A stretch of 64,000 nt of DNA, from positions 3,100,001 through 3,164,000 of the forward strand of contig NC_089424.1 of assembly GCF_013426205.1 (NCBI RefSeq), given 5' to 3'. Position numbers and translations under genes: made by a program. How positions within the stretch are numbered: the first letter of the stretch is position 1; each line of letters starts with the position of its first letter. This DNA comes from Metarhizium brunneum (lineage: Eukaryota > Ascomycota > Sordariomycetes > Hypocreales > Clavicipitaceae). Below, one piece after another: positions 1 through 12,680 of the stretch. A model generated the notes under the pieces. The model saw only the letters and a list, made by a program, of their open reading frames with translations, ran no database searches and was not told the origin of the DNA.

Positions 1-3000
1 TGATGATAAGGGAAGCACCATGCTGGTGTTTCTATTCACGTTGGGTGTATGGACGAAGCTAGCAAAAGTGGAGAGCCCCGGGTCCTTTGCTTTTCTCTTC
101 TTTTCTTGTTCCTTCTTGGTTTGGCTGGCCAGGCTGTTTTACTGTCATGGCCTTGCAACTTACGCCTTGACCAAGGCCATTTCCAGTAACGTTTGAAGAG
201 GAAAAGATTGAGCAAAGTACGTTCATAACACGGGTGCATTGCCTTAATTCTCGACGAATCAAGGTCCAAAGTTGAAGGAAAAGGCCAGCGGAGGCAATCT
301 CATCCTTTGTGCCGTGCAGAAACACCATGAATAATATCTAACACACGGCGCTGATTGGCCGCAAATTGAAATTGCCGTTAACGCCATATTGATACATATT
401 TCGACGTAGGAGCAAACGCTCCGGCATGTTGCTGACGACGGGAGGACGGCCAGTCTGACGGATCAAGCTCATGGCAATTTGGAGCCCCGGCGTCTTGCCC
501 CGAACCCACATGAATTTCTCTCCGAAGCCAACAAATTGGCTTTGCGGGAAGATATCCTAGTTTCAGTGCTCCCGTCCGGCAGAGGGCCATGGCCTCCTCC
601 TCCAGTTTGCGCAGGCTTTGGCCACGGGGCCAGGGGCAGCCTCGTGCATGGCGGCTTGGCGACAGTGGCTTTATTGCTGGCCCTACGCATATCGTGGCAG
701 CAAGCAGTAAAGTTTTTGACAAGGTACCAGCCACACCTAATGACTCGGCGGGCGTCGTGGTGTCCCGGCGGCAATGCCTCTTGGGTAATCAAACAAGGAA
801 TGATGACGTGTTGGGTGGCCAACTGACAAACCCAAGCAAAATCGCTTCTGCCCGAGGGACTCGGCTAGGATTTTACTGTCGGCACTCCGTAAGGCCACTC
901 AGATTCAACTCCGAGGCCAGTCTTGGTCTCCACTGCGGCGTTGGTTGCCGGGATCGCCAACTACTTAAGTTGTTATGCGGGGCTTCAAAGAGAGGTTGAA
1001 GATGTCAATTCCGAGTACGAGTAGGTTCCCCGTCCATCCAACAGGATAACGTGCAAGTAAAATGTCGATACGGAATGGCCGCGGTCAACATGGACATTCT
1101 GAATTTCGCTCCATAGCCGATGGCAACTTGATTATCTTGTCGTGTTTCATTATGCGAGTCACTCATTGAGTGCCATGTCAACGGCAAATGTAGTCCATGG
1201 TCCTCTTTGAACCCAATCCACCGCCAAGGTAACCATAGATAATGCCACCACATTGTCCGGTTTATTTTTAAAGCGGCATCTTTATTTCCGGAATCTTCGG
1301 GCGTGCTGGTTCCCTAAGGCAAGTTTCTTTGTATAGTAGTAATGACAAGAAACCCAGCAACTAATGGAAAGCTTCTCCTTTTGTAGTAGTAGTTATTTTC
1401 CGGAGCCGAGAAGCTCTGAACGGTTAGTGGTTCGCCAGCACAATGGATAGCTAAGATGTTCTGTGTGCGCCACAAGAAAGCCGCCTTGATTCACCCAACA
1501 GCCTACTATGCTTGAGATCCCAGCAACGACCCCATCGCCGATTCATTAGCCAGTGGGTACGGAGTATCATATCGTAGTATCCCGTATTAGTTGTCAAGCT
1601 TGCTTTTGGACCCTTCTTTCAGGGACTTCGGCCGCCACGGCTATCTGCGCCGTAGTGCTAATCCCAGTTGCGGCCGAGGCAGGAGTCTAGCTCGTTGAGG
1701 ATGGTCTTGTAGTCGTCTTAGTTACGTGCTAGATGAAGCGACACTTGTTGCCGGGCGAGACTTTTAAAATTTGTCGTAAACAGCCTCCCTATTCTTGTTG
1801 ATTATCTTTTGAGAATTGCCGAATCCTGGATATGGAGATTCTTTTCGTCGGGTTTGCGTAACCAGCCACAACTTGTGGCAAAAGTCTCGCAGGACTGACC
1901 CCCTAGGCCCAACTAGTTATCCAGTCTGTCGATCATTGCGTGGCTCAACAGGCCCGGCGACCACTTGGCTACAACTTGGGCCCCTTAGCCTCCCCTGAAC
2001 ATCCCACCTATTGTTAATCCGAAAGGGTAAACGGGCTCATCCCTTTCGGACGACATGATTTTTTAAATTTTTTTTGCCGCCTCCCACATCGGCCAGCTTG
2101 CATCTCCTAAGCAGAAAACGGAGGGATAAAACGACCTTGTTGTTCTGGAAAAGCGGACCTTGTAGCCTTTCAGTATGCGCCGCCCGACCGATTCAGCCTA
2201 TCACAAAGGAGATGGAGCTTTTGTTCCGGTCATTCACTGCCGTGCCCAGTTCGACCTGGATCAGATGCTGTTGCCCGTCCAGCAGTGCAGAGTGCGGGTG
2301 CTGCACAAGTTTTATCAGGTCGAAATGGCCCTTCTGCACCTTTCATGTTGTTCTTCTCTCCCTGTGGGAGTTTCGCAAGCTTCCCATCGGAGTCTTTGCC
2401 AGCCACCGCGGCGACGAGGCCACTGTACGCAGCAGGACCGTCATATACCCGTAGAGTGGTTGACTGGTTGAACCAGAGTCCCCCGTACCCATTCGTTTAC
2501 CCATACAACTTCGGCCAAGGCTCGGACGGTGGCAACTGCTGGTGTTTCCGTTCTGTGCTAAGAGGCTGTTTGCCCTGCCAATGCCTCCACCTATATCAAC
2601 TTGGTCCTGACAGCTTGTCACTTCGATACTCGCTTCACCTGGAATCGGTCAACACGTGGATTGAAAGTATTTCTCCTCTTCTCGCCCTTGACATCTCCAT
2701 CCCCATGCAAACAATACTCAAGGTCTTCCCTATCCATGATACTTGATCACCTGCTACACGCTGCGATAGGTGGTCAAGGTATTCTCAAGCCACGATAAAT
2801 GTGCAAGGAGCATACGGCTGAGTGCCCAGTTTGCGGGAAAGAATATCTCGTCTATGTTTCGTTTTGCCATTCATTCCATCCACCGTTGCTGTTTTGCCCC
2901 AACGGCCTGATCACCATTCGAGAGAAGATGCGCGACGGCCAATGTCCAAGCCCCGTCTGTCCCAATAGTCTCCGAGGCGGTTGCAGAGTTATGTAACACC

Positions 3001-3120
3001 AATGCTTCAGAAACAAAAGAAAAAGAATGTATTTCAGCAAACCGAGGGACTGCCACAAGAAACTAAGGAGAGCTTATCATTGGCGATCTTATACACCTAT
3101 TAACACTTCTTGCTTAATAC
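1..3120. other. intergenic, no supportable gene
   Basis: No reading frame here looks like a known protein family, and frames on both strands are short and broken. One TACGGAGTA motif lies at 1558-1566. A roughly 85-codon open stretch on the minus strand (about 2240-2500) has a protein-like composition but no start codon and no recognisable family. The left part may contain old, decayed sequence. Confidence 0.5.
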
Positions 3121-4406
3121 TCAAAGCTTCTCACTTGTTATGGGGACTTCGACAATTTGATCCACACCAGGGTACTCTGGCACCTCGAAATCATATTTCT
3201 TTGCAATGGACGGCGAAACGAAACTTGTGGGCGTGTGAGCTCATCTGCCAGAACCGAGTCAAATCACGCTTGTACGTACCGACCACCAACAAAATGACGT
3301 CCCCTGAAGAATTTGACCAAGGGCTTCGGGGCCGTTAGACTGACGAGTGTGGCAGGCATGAAAGCGCTACCTACTCCAGACTTTGGAGGACCACTTTCGA
3401 TGTCCCATGAAGAGGGAGCATCAACTGAAGTAACTGGGACTTTTGTTTCTTCTAGTGCCTGGATGACCTTGGGGAACGGCTCGCGAATATCACCAGAAAA
3501 GTTGAATCCTGCACTAGACGTGTCAGTACATCGCTATGACAATACACCAATGGCGACTATCGAACCAAAAACCGCATCCACAATATGATCCGTCGAGTCC
3601 ACTGCTGATTGGAAGTCATCGACAAAAGGGACCTCGAGGTCTTCAAGCTGTTTCGCTAGGCGCTACGAAAACGAAGAGCGTCAGCACCATGATCACCCAG
3701 GATTTTTCTACTTGACCCCTATGCTATACAAGACCAGAGGGAGACTGGTGTTGCATTGGGCCCAACACCTGCTCGAGAACTCTTTATAGGTCGGATAAGG
3801 GATAGACGGCATAGAAAGAGTAACGCAATTCAAAAGGGTTAAACGCATGCAGCCAGGGACGAGTGACTGTGCCGCTATACGATAATTCGGAATCTCATTC
3901 GACTTGATGCCCAACTGCCAAGGCTTCTCACCTGGTACAGCTCGTTTTTACTCCGTTTGGGGTAGAATATAGTAGGTTGATATCCATAGTAGAACAAATG
4001 TCGAGCCGCCACGAGCCCATCTCCGCCTTGATGGTTGTTAGACTCCAATAATCAGTGGCAACAAGACTCGAAGCGACACACCATTATTTCCAGGACCACA
4101 AGCGACGAGGACTCGGCGGCCCTTATTCAGCGGGTGAACTCGATAAACTTCGGCAAGATAAGGACAATGCTGTAGCCATGGGATATTGGTGTTAATGGCT
4201 TACCAGCCTGGGAAACGGATAGGCCAGCAAGTTCCATCAGCTGGTCAATAGAAAAGGCGCAAGTGCTCATCAGCTCCTGGTCCAGGGCTGCAGCCGTTTT
4301 AGCTCCTAGAGTCTGCACACAATGTAAAAATTAGTATTGTCTCTACCCTCGAAGCCAAAGACTCCAAAGGAGCCAGTGCCAGAGCTGGAGCTACCTTGAG
4401 AGCCAT
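3121..4406 (-). CDS. NAD(P)H-hydrate epimerase (YjeF_N / AIBP family)
   Basis: This enzyme repairs damaged NADHX/NADPHX by interconverting the R and S hydrate epimers, so that the partner dehydratase can restore the cofactor. I assembled seven exons on the minus strand: 4395-4406, 4204-4312, 4082-4147, 3932-4026, 3566-3662, 3280-3508 and 3121-3223. They give 236 residues, a normal length for the family. The nucleotide-binding loop GPGNNGGDG lies at residues 58-66, with the conserved start [19 protein letters not shown] before it and VDAPSSWD and [20 protein letters not shown] after it. The fourth intron is 269 nt, against 55-82 nt for the others, so a missed micro-exon there is possible. The gene is divergent from MRPS16. 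The family assignment is firm; individual splice borders are inferred. Confidence 0.88.
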
Positions 4407-4768
4407 ATTAGATGATTAATATATTCTGAGTGTTCAAGAAGACGATCAACGCGGATACTATGTAGAGAGGTAGTCTTGCAAAGGTAAAAACTGCCCAACA
4501 TTCCTTCGTGTTCACAATGACGAAGATGTTGTTGGAACGAGGCCACTGACATCACCAGGAAGGTGGGAGGTGGTCAACCTTGACAGCTTCCCCCAGACAG
4601 GCGCCACCGCCACTGCTGATTGGTCGGGGCGGCAAAACCAGACATCCGGCCAAAATTCCACCCAGAACCTCCTCTCAATTGAAACTCTGTGCCAGTACGT
4701 ACTTGCTAGCCAGCTCGCAATCCTCGAGTCCATTCCCAAAATAAAAAATCCACGACGCCAATTCCACT
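4407..4768. promoter_or_regulatory. shared divergent promoter, epimerase / MRPS16
   Basis: These 362 bases separate two divergently transcribed genes and must hold both promoters. An inverted CCAAT box (ATTGG) lies at 4619-4623 within a GC-rich stretch, about 150 bases upstream of the MRPS16 start. No other element stands out. Confidence 0.55.
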
Positions 4769-5178
4769 ATGGTTGTCAAGATCCGTCTCGCGCGCTTCGG
4801 GCGCCGAAATTCCCCGTTCTACAATATCGTCGTGGCCCATGCACGGTATGCGCCTGCCGCTCCCTTTGCCAACCGTCAATTCGACCTTTGCTAACGGGCA
4901 AAAAACGCAGCACGGCACGAAACTCTCGCCCACTCGAGGTTCTCGGCACCTACGACCCTGTCCCCAAGCCCGATCCTTACGACAATTCAGGAAAGCTCCA
5001 CAAGGATATCAAGCTCGATACACAGCGCGCCAAATACTGGATCGGTGTTGGCGCCCAGCCTACCGACACGGCGTGGCGATTGCTGTCCATGGTCGGAATC
5101 CTGCCGAAGAAGGTATTCGGACCCAAGCCCAGCGAGAAAAACGAGACAGTCGATGCGGAAAAGGTGAAGATTCGATAA
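4769..5178 (+). CDS. MRPS16: mitochondrial small-subunit ribosomal protein bS16m
   Basis: This is a structural protein of the mitochondrial 37S ribosomal subunit, the homologue of bacterial S16. Two exons, 4769-4845 and 4911-5178, give 114 residues. The 65-nt intron has GTATGC at its start, a CTAAC branch site and CAG at its end; joining the exons restores [18 protein letters not shown], the conserved fungal S16 core. The N-terminus [20 protein letters not shown] is typical, which supports this ATG. The C-terminus is short and lysine-rich, without a long fungal extension. It is divergent from the hydrate epimerase and convergent with the amino-acid transporter. Confidence 0.95.
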
Positions 5179-5708
5179 GGAAACGAAGTTTTCAGCTAAG
5201 GGGGACCCGATGTACAATTATTGATCGCGTAATGGACGGATTGTATGATAGAAGGCATGTTGAGCATTTAAGGCGTTGGCTTGGGTTATGAATACCTTTT
5301 TTTTGGTAGCAAAGTAGTAAGGTCAGATGGAAACATCTATTATCATGCGATGAAAGATCTTCATCTCTGGAAAGTCATGGAAGTACGCTGCCACCGAGAG
5401 ACAAATGAAATAAGACTATAGTTAGTTGAGCCACAGGTGTGAAAAGCGGAGAGAAGTGATGACATCGCCTATCCCATGCCAATGGTGTATTATGCCCTCT
5501 AATTGCGTAAACATACAAATAAACCTTAATCCAAGAAAAAACAGCCAGCTGCTTACAGCCTGCGCCAGCTAAATAATACCATGTCCGCCCGTCACTCAAA
5601 GAAATTGTTTGCTTTTGATTCCCTGGCCCGCACGCCGTCATGCTCGTAACTGCGGTATATAATCAGTCTTCATCAGGCACCCCTTTACCTATATTCCAAT
5701 ATTCGAGC
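5179..5708. other. convergent 3' intergenic region
   Basis: This stretch lies between the 3' ends of MRPS16 (+) and the vacuolar transporter (-). It should hold both 3' untranslated regions. I see no gene, repeat or structured RNA in it. Confidence 0.5.
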
Positions 5709-7511
5709 CTAATGAGACGCTGCAAAAAATATGTTCATGAACAAGCATACGACCATGACCACTACGCCGTAAACGGCCAATGCAAGGGCAAGTTTTCTAA
5801 CCAAGCCGTGGTCAAGGTGCTCCAAGTCCCATCGCCATTTTTTTCTCCAGCGCCACGGGCTGTGATTTAATGAATCTGGCGTGCTGTCCAGAACACTGGC
5901 GCTGTTTCCGGCCAGGTGCGCAGAGTCCTCAATATCCGACAACCCTGAGTCTTCCATATCGTCGTCTTCTTTCATGAGCCGCTGGTGATACGAGCTTTCA
6001 GGGTCGCTTATTTTGTAATAAAAGAGGCCCGGTAAGATAAAACTAATGGACGTCGAGCCCGTACTTCCCACAAAGGCAAGCACGCGATCCAGACTGCTGA
6101 CTGACAGGGCGGTAAAGTATGCTAGCGTTAAAATAAGGGTAGTAAGGAGTGCGAAGCGGGTGTCAGACATGGGGGCGGTGCCGTGGTCACCTCGGGAGAC
6201 CGTTGCCGCGGCAGATACAGATGATGATATGCGGCCATTGCCTGACTGCGAGCGGCTTGGTCGCCATTTCAAAACCGCGTCTAATGAGGCGCGGCAAGGA
6301 TGAACCTGAAGGGGGATGGAAAATAAAACTAAAATAACAATTGCGGCCTTGCCAATGGTCGACGCAACTCCAGTGGGGTCTGAATTGTATTAGGGATGGC
6401 TGTGAGTCAAGGCCATGGGAAGAGCACTTACACATTAAAACAATATTACCGACAATATCATTACCGAAGGTAATGTAACCAGTGATGGCGACCACAAGGT
6501 AGATACTAGCAGCTGATCCAATACTCAAAACAATTACCCTGACCATGCTTGATGGAGAGTTGTCCTTGATTTCATTAACAATTGAAAACATCTAACATCC
6601 GGTTAGCAGCGCGTACAAGCAGCAGTTTTCCCGAGAACTTTACTTGCATTTTGATGACAAGTATAAGCGAAGACAACAATTGGTAGAGCACTCAATGTTT
6701 CGACAGCACCGGCCCACTTGATGACTCGAACATTGCTAGGGTCTGCGTGCGGATCAACTGCAAAGTGGTATATGACCAAAACGATGAGGTACCCAATCGA
6801 AACCAAGGCAACAAGACTGGTGTACTTGAGCGAATCAAGTCTCCGAAGAAAACTGAGAGGAATAACCAGAAGCATGAAAGCCGTAATCCAGAAATGACGG
6901 TCGACAAGATATGGGATATGGTCGGCACGACTGTTGAAACCGAGCATGACGCCAGGCATCAAGTCTCCGATGATAATCATGTATGATACGCCTACTCCAA
7001 AGCACTTGATAGCGATGGCTGCGTCAAAGACGACAGAGGCTTGTGAGTAGGTGATTTGCGACAGGGCAAAAAAGGAAGCAGCTCCACGATCCAAATAACG
7101 GGCGCATTTAGACTGCAGGTAAAGACCGAAGGCAGCGGTAAGGCCAGACCATATTACAAGTAAAACACCAAGCATTATTCCCATATGAGATAGGACCGAA
7201 GGCATCGCCAGCGTACCAGCACCGACAACTATAGAGCGAGCATTAGCGGTGGCATGACACCAATGAGTGAACTGATAAGGGGGTGCGGACTCGTATTTAG
7301 TAGATTGACGATACTGCTGATCATCGAGGCTTGCCCGCCGTGACCGCCATCCTTGCCTCCACGTCGTCGTGTCCTACAGAAAAAGGGCATCGGTCAGTAT
7401 TCTGCGACGTTGTGCTACGCACGTGAATATGGGTTCGATGGGTTCGCACCTTGGCATGTCGTTACGAGGTCTGGCAGAATTACCATCCGAAATGGTTGAA
7501 TAGTTGGTCAT
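5709..7511 (-). CDS. vacuolar-type amino acid transporter (AAAP family, AVT5/6/7-like)
   Basis: This multi-pass permease probably moves neutral or basic amino acids across the vacuolar membrane. Five exons on the minus strand (7450-7511, 7291-7373, 6648-7228, 6432-6591, 5709-6379) give 518 residues. The family signature SIVNLLNTIVGAGTLAMP begins the first membrane segment near residue 40. TCHQNMFSIVNEIKDNS and FSIPLQVHPCRASLDAVLKW are also diagnostic. About eleven hydrophobic segments are visible, with a serine-rich cytoplasmic loop near residues 335-370 and a second acidic loop near 425-480 that fungal members often carry. The third intron (6592-6647) appears to be of the GC-AG class (donor GCAAGT), and the second has a weak donor, GTCCGC. 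It is divergent from RO10. Confidence 0.9.
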
Positions 7512-8213
7512 AGCAGGCTGCTACTATGTCAACAACACGCAGCACCAGGTGCTGTGTGCGTTTCCTCGTCGTCGCCTCGGAAGTTGGAATCACCGTAGAT
7601 CTGGGAATGACCAGCAGGCCAGTCTTTTCTTTGCCCTCCTCCCAACACCGTCCCGGCCGCCGTGGAGAGGGCGCTCGCAGATGCGCAGAGCAGTATGCGC
7701 AGGATGAGAAACGAGTGAACAGTCCGAATTTCTGGACTGGGAAATGCCAAGTATCGAGAGGACCGAAGAAGAATCGACCGGCAGTGCGTTTGTTGAAGAG
7801 TTGGAAGGTTGGGCGGAGGAAGCGACATCGTTGGCCACCCGTCGGAATTGACGTCTATGTGGTCACGCCTCACGAGACAGGGCTTGATTTGGCTGGCATT
7901 GGCTTGGCGTCAGTTGGCATTTATCTGGCTTAAGCCCGCATGTGGCCTTTACCTGACTGGTTGGCTGGCTTTTGCTAGGACACGGCGTGTCATTGAGCGG
8001 GGCCTGATCAGTGACCTGTGCGGCTCACAGCCAATCAGCGGCGTGGTACGTCGAGGTGATGCTTTGCTCGGTTCTCGAATCTCGAATCGCGAATACGGAG
8101 TACTGGTAGGGTCAATTTGTTAATTGCCACATACGTCTGCTCATCGTCCTAATAGGCACACACAGTCTTGCTCTCCAAGAAGGCTCCTGCAGCAACGATT
8201 CCTAACGATTGCA
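7512..8213. promoter_or_regulatory. shared divergent promoter, AVT transporter / RO10
   Basis: This 702-base region lies between divergent genes. It contains several TTGGC repeats around 7890-7970, a CCAAT box at 8031-8035 about 180 bases before the RO10 start, and a TACGGAGTAC motif at 8094-8103. Long frames across it run antisense to each other and look non-coding. Confidence 0.5.
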
Positions 8214-8904
8214 ATGGCTGCTGCCGCCGACATGGACAACACCCTGGATCAGACGACACTTGCCACAATCAATCTCCTCGAGTCGCGTCTCCTCCGCCTC
8301 GAGCATCTCCTCCATGGCCCTGCGACATCACTCCCTCATGTACACAAAGACTCTGCTGCTCAGAAGTTGAAGGATATGGAAAGACGGTTTTCGATGATCA
8401 TCTCCCATTTCCGAGTCTACAACGAACTTCTTAAAATTTGTCAGTGTGCACCAAAACCTCACCCGCTACTATGTTATACACTGAACTGATATAAGCCTAG
8501 ACAAGTCTAATCCGGACCTTTTCCACTCCCCGGATGCCTCTGTACCACCATCTCAGCTGTCAAGCGACGCAATTCAATCCATCGTACTATCGCAGGCGCC
8601 TGCCTATTCCTCGGCGCTATCTTCCCTCACGGCTGTACAAGACAGCCCCATACCCGATCCGTCGGAAAGCGCATCTCTCATAGCCCTGACGGACAAGATG
8701 AAAGCTATCGAGGCAACCCAGATTGCACAATTGGCAGAAATTTCTGAGCTAAGACGAAGAAGCGAGATGGTCATCCGCGCTTGGTACGAAAATTGGGTGC
8801 TGAACAACTCTCAGTCTCTTGCTGATGTCGAAACACGGGTGGAACGGATAGAGAAGCAGATTCGGCAGAGAGAGCGGGCTTTTGAGGACGCCAAGCAAAT
8901 ATAG
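8214..8904 (+). CDS. ro-10: dynactin p24-like nuclear distribution protein RO10
   Basis: RO10 is the filamentous-fungal counterpart of the dynactin p22/p24 shoulder subunit. It is needed for dynein-dependent movement of nuclei along hyphae. Two exons, 8214-8439 and 8501-8904, give 209 residues. The N-terminus contains the hallmark TLATINLLESRLLRLEHLLHG, and the middle contains SSLTAVQDSPIPDPSESASL. Joining across the 61-nt intron restores ELLKIYKSNPDLFHSP. Residues about 145-209 are rich in E, R, Q and A with heptad spacing and should form a coiled coil. The ATG was chosen because it directly precedes the conserved block; an upstream in-frame CTG or TTG start is unlikely. It is divergent from the amino-acid transporter. 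Confidence 0.85.
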
Positions 8905-11900
8905 GCCAATACCAAATCTGACCTGGCTTGGTTGGAGCAGACCGCAAGATGGTTTGCATCATGATAGGTGGTAGACAATTGCGCAATGGCCTGCCAGGAT
9001 CATCATTGGGAGTTCAATTGTCAAGAAAATTACGAGGAGATGTTGAAAGCATTCATGATACCCTGCATTTTTGAGGAGAGACTATTGTCAGCGACATAGC
9101 CCTGCTTTGATGGTTACGATTATATGATAGTACATAGCTAAATATCAGATTAGGCGGACTAGTCTATATTTGAACATTCAAATCACAAACTGCCCTCTTG
9201 TCTCATTGGCTGAAAACCCAGCATCAATATTGGGCCTGGTTCAATGGAATACTACAAAGAGTGTATCTCAAGCTCAGCCCAATCCATATCCCTCGGTGTG
9301 CTTTACCAAAGCAATTTCGCGCCGGAAACAATCCTAGTCATTAATATACCTTCCAGAAAGGAGTATTAAAGTGTATGTTGGGATTGGGGATCGTCGAAAC
9401 GCGTTTGCCGGTGACCCAACTCTTGGGCGTGAATCCACAGCCATCCCCGAGACTTATCCCCAGGCTCCTCCGTCACCACCAGATACGATGAAAGATTTCA
9501 GTTTAGAAATGGGTAAATCCGGAATTCTCGTCATGACGCACACACAGCGTCTCCGTAACCACCAGTTTCACATACCAATCCGGCATCAACCATGTCCGCG
9601 TTTCAGGTCCACAAGGACACTAGTAACACGCCTCAGGCGGTCTTATCACTGAAATCCCGGGGTCGGACTTCCAACTGTACCCCATAGTACTTGCACCATC
9701 CCAAAGGCCAATGTCCCGGTTGTGGTTGACGGGTGAGAGTTACGAAGCTTGCAGTTACCAGGCTCCAGCACTCGTGCCTCCTTCCACTAACGGGAGTATG
9801 TATAATTGATCCCAGAAGAATGAGGGAAGAGAAGGGGGCGAAAGAGAAGCCGTTATGATTAACGGTGCCTCGATGAAAATAGGTGAATTTACAGTGTCGG
9901 CTAGCGTTGGCTCACTATCGAGTATACAGCTATGTTCTATATACTACGTTACGACATGACTTGGGGATCATTTGTCCGTTACCCCTGTGCGAATCGAATG
10001 AGTCCCGCTTTAGAACAACCAAGCACTAAGTGCAGATGATACCGGCAGATAGTCTGCAAGACAACGGTAACCCGGACCCGGGGAAGCCAAAAAATAATGG
10101 GGTATTTCCGGACGATGATACCGGTTGCGAGTGATTGACTTGTTAGCCATCGGGGGAGCTCTGACAGCACATGTCTGTGTGACGTCTCCGTCGAGAGTTA
10201 TGCCTCTAGCAATCTCCAATACCGTCGAGGCCATGAAATATCCTCATGCCCACCCAAGCGTCTTTCAAGTCATTGCTCTCGACGTGGGGGTACAGTAGAT
10301 CAAACCCCCAAATCCCAAGCAAATCAAGTTTGAGTGTCAAGTGATGCTGAGGACTATTGCCGATTTGCTGAAACGTCACGTTCTTCACATGTAGTTATCA
10401 CCTAGGTATGTAGGCTCTGTGCCCAAGATGAGCCGGTCTAAATGCTACGTGCTCAAGAACGACTGCTTTGTGAGCAGCCATGGCGGAATTTCGAACTTAT
10501 GATGTAGGGTTAATCTATCATCCTAGACTTCAAATCGGCCAGGACTTACAAAATAATTATAGTCTTCTGTTTTTAATTTCTTCATCCTAGCATTCTAATG
10601 TGGCTCGGAGGCTGAACTAACAGTCTGATAAAGCGAGATAGCAGAATTCTAGGTTCTATCCTGCAAAAGAGGCCCCATGTCATTATAAGCAGTGAATCGA
10701 CGATGTGGATGTTACCGCAGTACATGGAACCCATACCTCGGCATGAATATGGCGCTATTGTCGAAGTCAATACGGTCGGATCTTGTTTCGCACCATAAAA
10801 CATGTTCATCTAACCCCGTCGTCATCCGGCCTCGCCGATGGATGATGTTAGGGCCGGAACTAGACAGTCATCATCCACTCACGGTACTGCGCTTGAGCTC
10901 ATCTGTCGTCGAGCAACGAAATTCGGGAAATTATTCACTGGACCAGTAACATGGTTTCAACAAGAGAAGCTCCTGTGCCGACCAGAGGGGAAGCATGGAG
11001 AATGAGCAGGGCTTCGGTAGTGCCCAAGCGCCGTCTCAAGACAAAAAACTTTCGAACCCACAGCCGAGGACAACTTTGAAAAAGCGCCGTTTCAACAAAA
11101 GTCAACAAAAGAAAGTGGATCGTGGATATGAGCTCAGGCCACGGCAGGATCCGGCCGACCTGGTACTACGGAGTACAAAATATTATGTCTGTTGATTCGC
11201 CAGCCAGACTTGATCTTACTATTATTAATTGGGGTCAAGCTGCTTGTGTGATAGATGTCTGGACGGAGGGCCTGTTATTTGATGGGCTGTCCGCAGGAAA
11301 CTAGTAGTGTCTGATCTAGTTCGTGGCTCGTTTTCAAGCCTCCTCTTAACACAAATCCTTAAACAATACCCGAGGGATCGCAGAGATGAGGCCTTATATG
11401 ACTACCAATTAGCCAGCTGCTTGAATTCTAGGTTATAGCTTCGAAGAGTCGAGCGCCTAAATAATAGTTATCTAGGTAGTTAACATAGTGCTCACTTTGG
11501 TTCGTCCTCATGGGCCTATAATGCACGTGGTATGGCGCAGCGAGGATTGACAACTAGCGAGGGTGACCGATCGGTAGAACCACGTTTGTACCCTAGGAGC
11601 TTTTGATCTTCCAGGGTTTTTTTTTTAGCGTCTGACAAGCTAACAGACAGGTCGCTGGTGTTTTCCTTCTGGGGATCCGGCAATCGGCTCTTTGTGGAGG
11701 CGGTAGGCTCACAACTACCTAGGTAGTCCTACCGAACGACTGGTTACGGAGTGTTTGAAGGGGGGAAAGAACCGCAGGTAGTAAAGTAAGTACTCCGTAG
11801 TCCGATTTCATCAATCTCTTCAGACATCTGCCGTGTACGTATTGTACAATGCAACGAGCACGACAGAAGCAGCCACCAGACACGATGTCTTTTGACGGCC

Positions 11901-12680
11901 AGGCCCACCACTCCGGTGCTGAAACGCTTGCTTCCCCTGGGTCTCGAGCAGGGGTCATGGCCGGCATCAACGGAAGGCGGGGAGCCTATCATGAGCTTTG
12001 GTATTTTCGTCCAGTCGCTTAGACTGGTAAGTATCTCAACCTCTGTTGAGCATTAGCAAAGCGGTGCTAATCAATCGAGGGTTCTGTGGGAATCGACGGA
12101 AAGTGGCGCCATTCAACCGTTCTGCTTGGGCATCATCTGTGGGTTTGGCGTGCCTTGGACCACATCCCATCGAGACGCTTACCCTGGATCATATGTTGGT
12201 ATTTTCCAGCAAGTCGCGCTGCAGTTGAATGTGGCTCTTGTTTCTGTGCGCGTGTGAAAGGAGCACCCAAGACCAACCCATTTAGCCAGCCTGCGCGCTT
12301 TTGGTCACGCTTTCATCTTGTTAGCATTGACACAGAAACAGGCTACAGCAACTAATTCCTTGCTCCTACATTCCAGTGGGCGGCGCTGGGTATTCCGTAC
12401 TCGCGCTCCAGATCACAATGGACAGTGCCAATGCCAAGGACAATCCGTTGTTCACACTCGTTCATCTGCTCATTCCTTTGCCCGCCACCATCCGGTAGGC
12501 GCGACACGGACGTGGTGGGATCCGAAGAAACGTAAACGCGGCGTTCGTCATCAGTGTATCAAACATGATGTAACAGGCGTGTTGCTGTGGCATGTTGGCG
12601 ATGCAATGACCTCTAGCTTTCTTATGTCGAAATAGGATTCCATGGCCCATTACTCCAGAGGTCAATCGTAGTCATTCTTC
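8905..12680. other. gene-free intergenic DNA
   Basis: About 3.8 kb without a supportable gene. Frames of 60-90 codons occur on both strands, but none has a recognisable motif or exon chain. TACGGAGTA or its reverse occurs at 11167-11175 and 11791-11799, and a TACGGAGTG variant at 11745-11753. CCTAGGTAGT-like motifs occur near 10402, 11475 and 11717. A minus-strand stretch at about 10206-10388 is protein-like but unidentified. Confidence 0.5.

Noticed and set aside
4570..5178. 202-codon continuous frame across MRPS16
   Set aside because: It reads the MRPS16 second exon correctly, but its upstream half is promoter and intron; the S16 N-terminus is in another frame and is joined by a clear intron.
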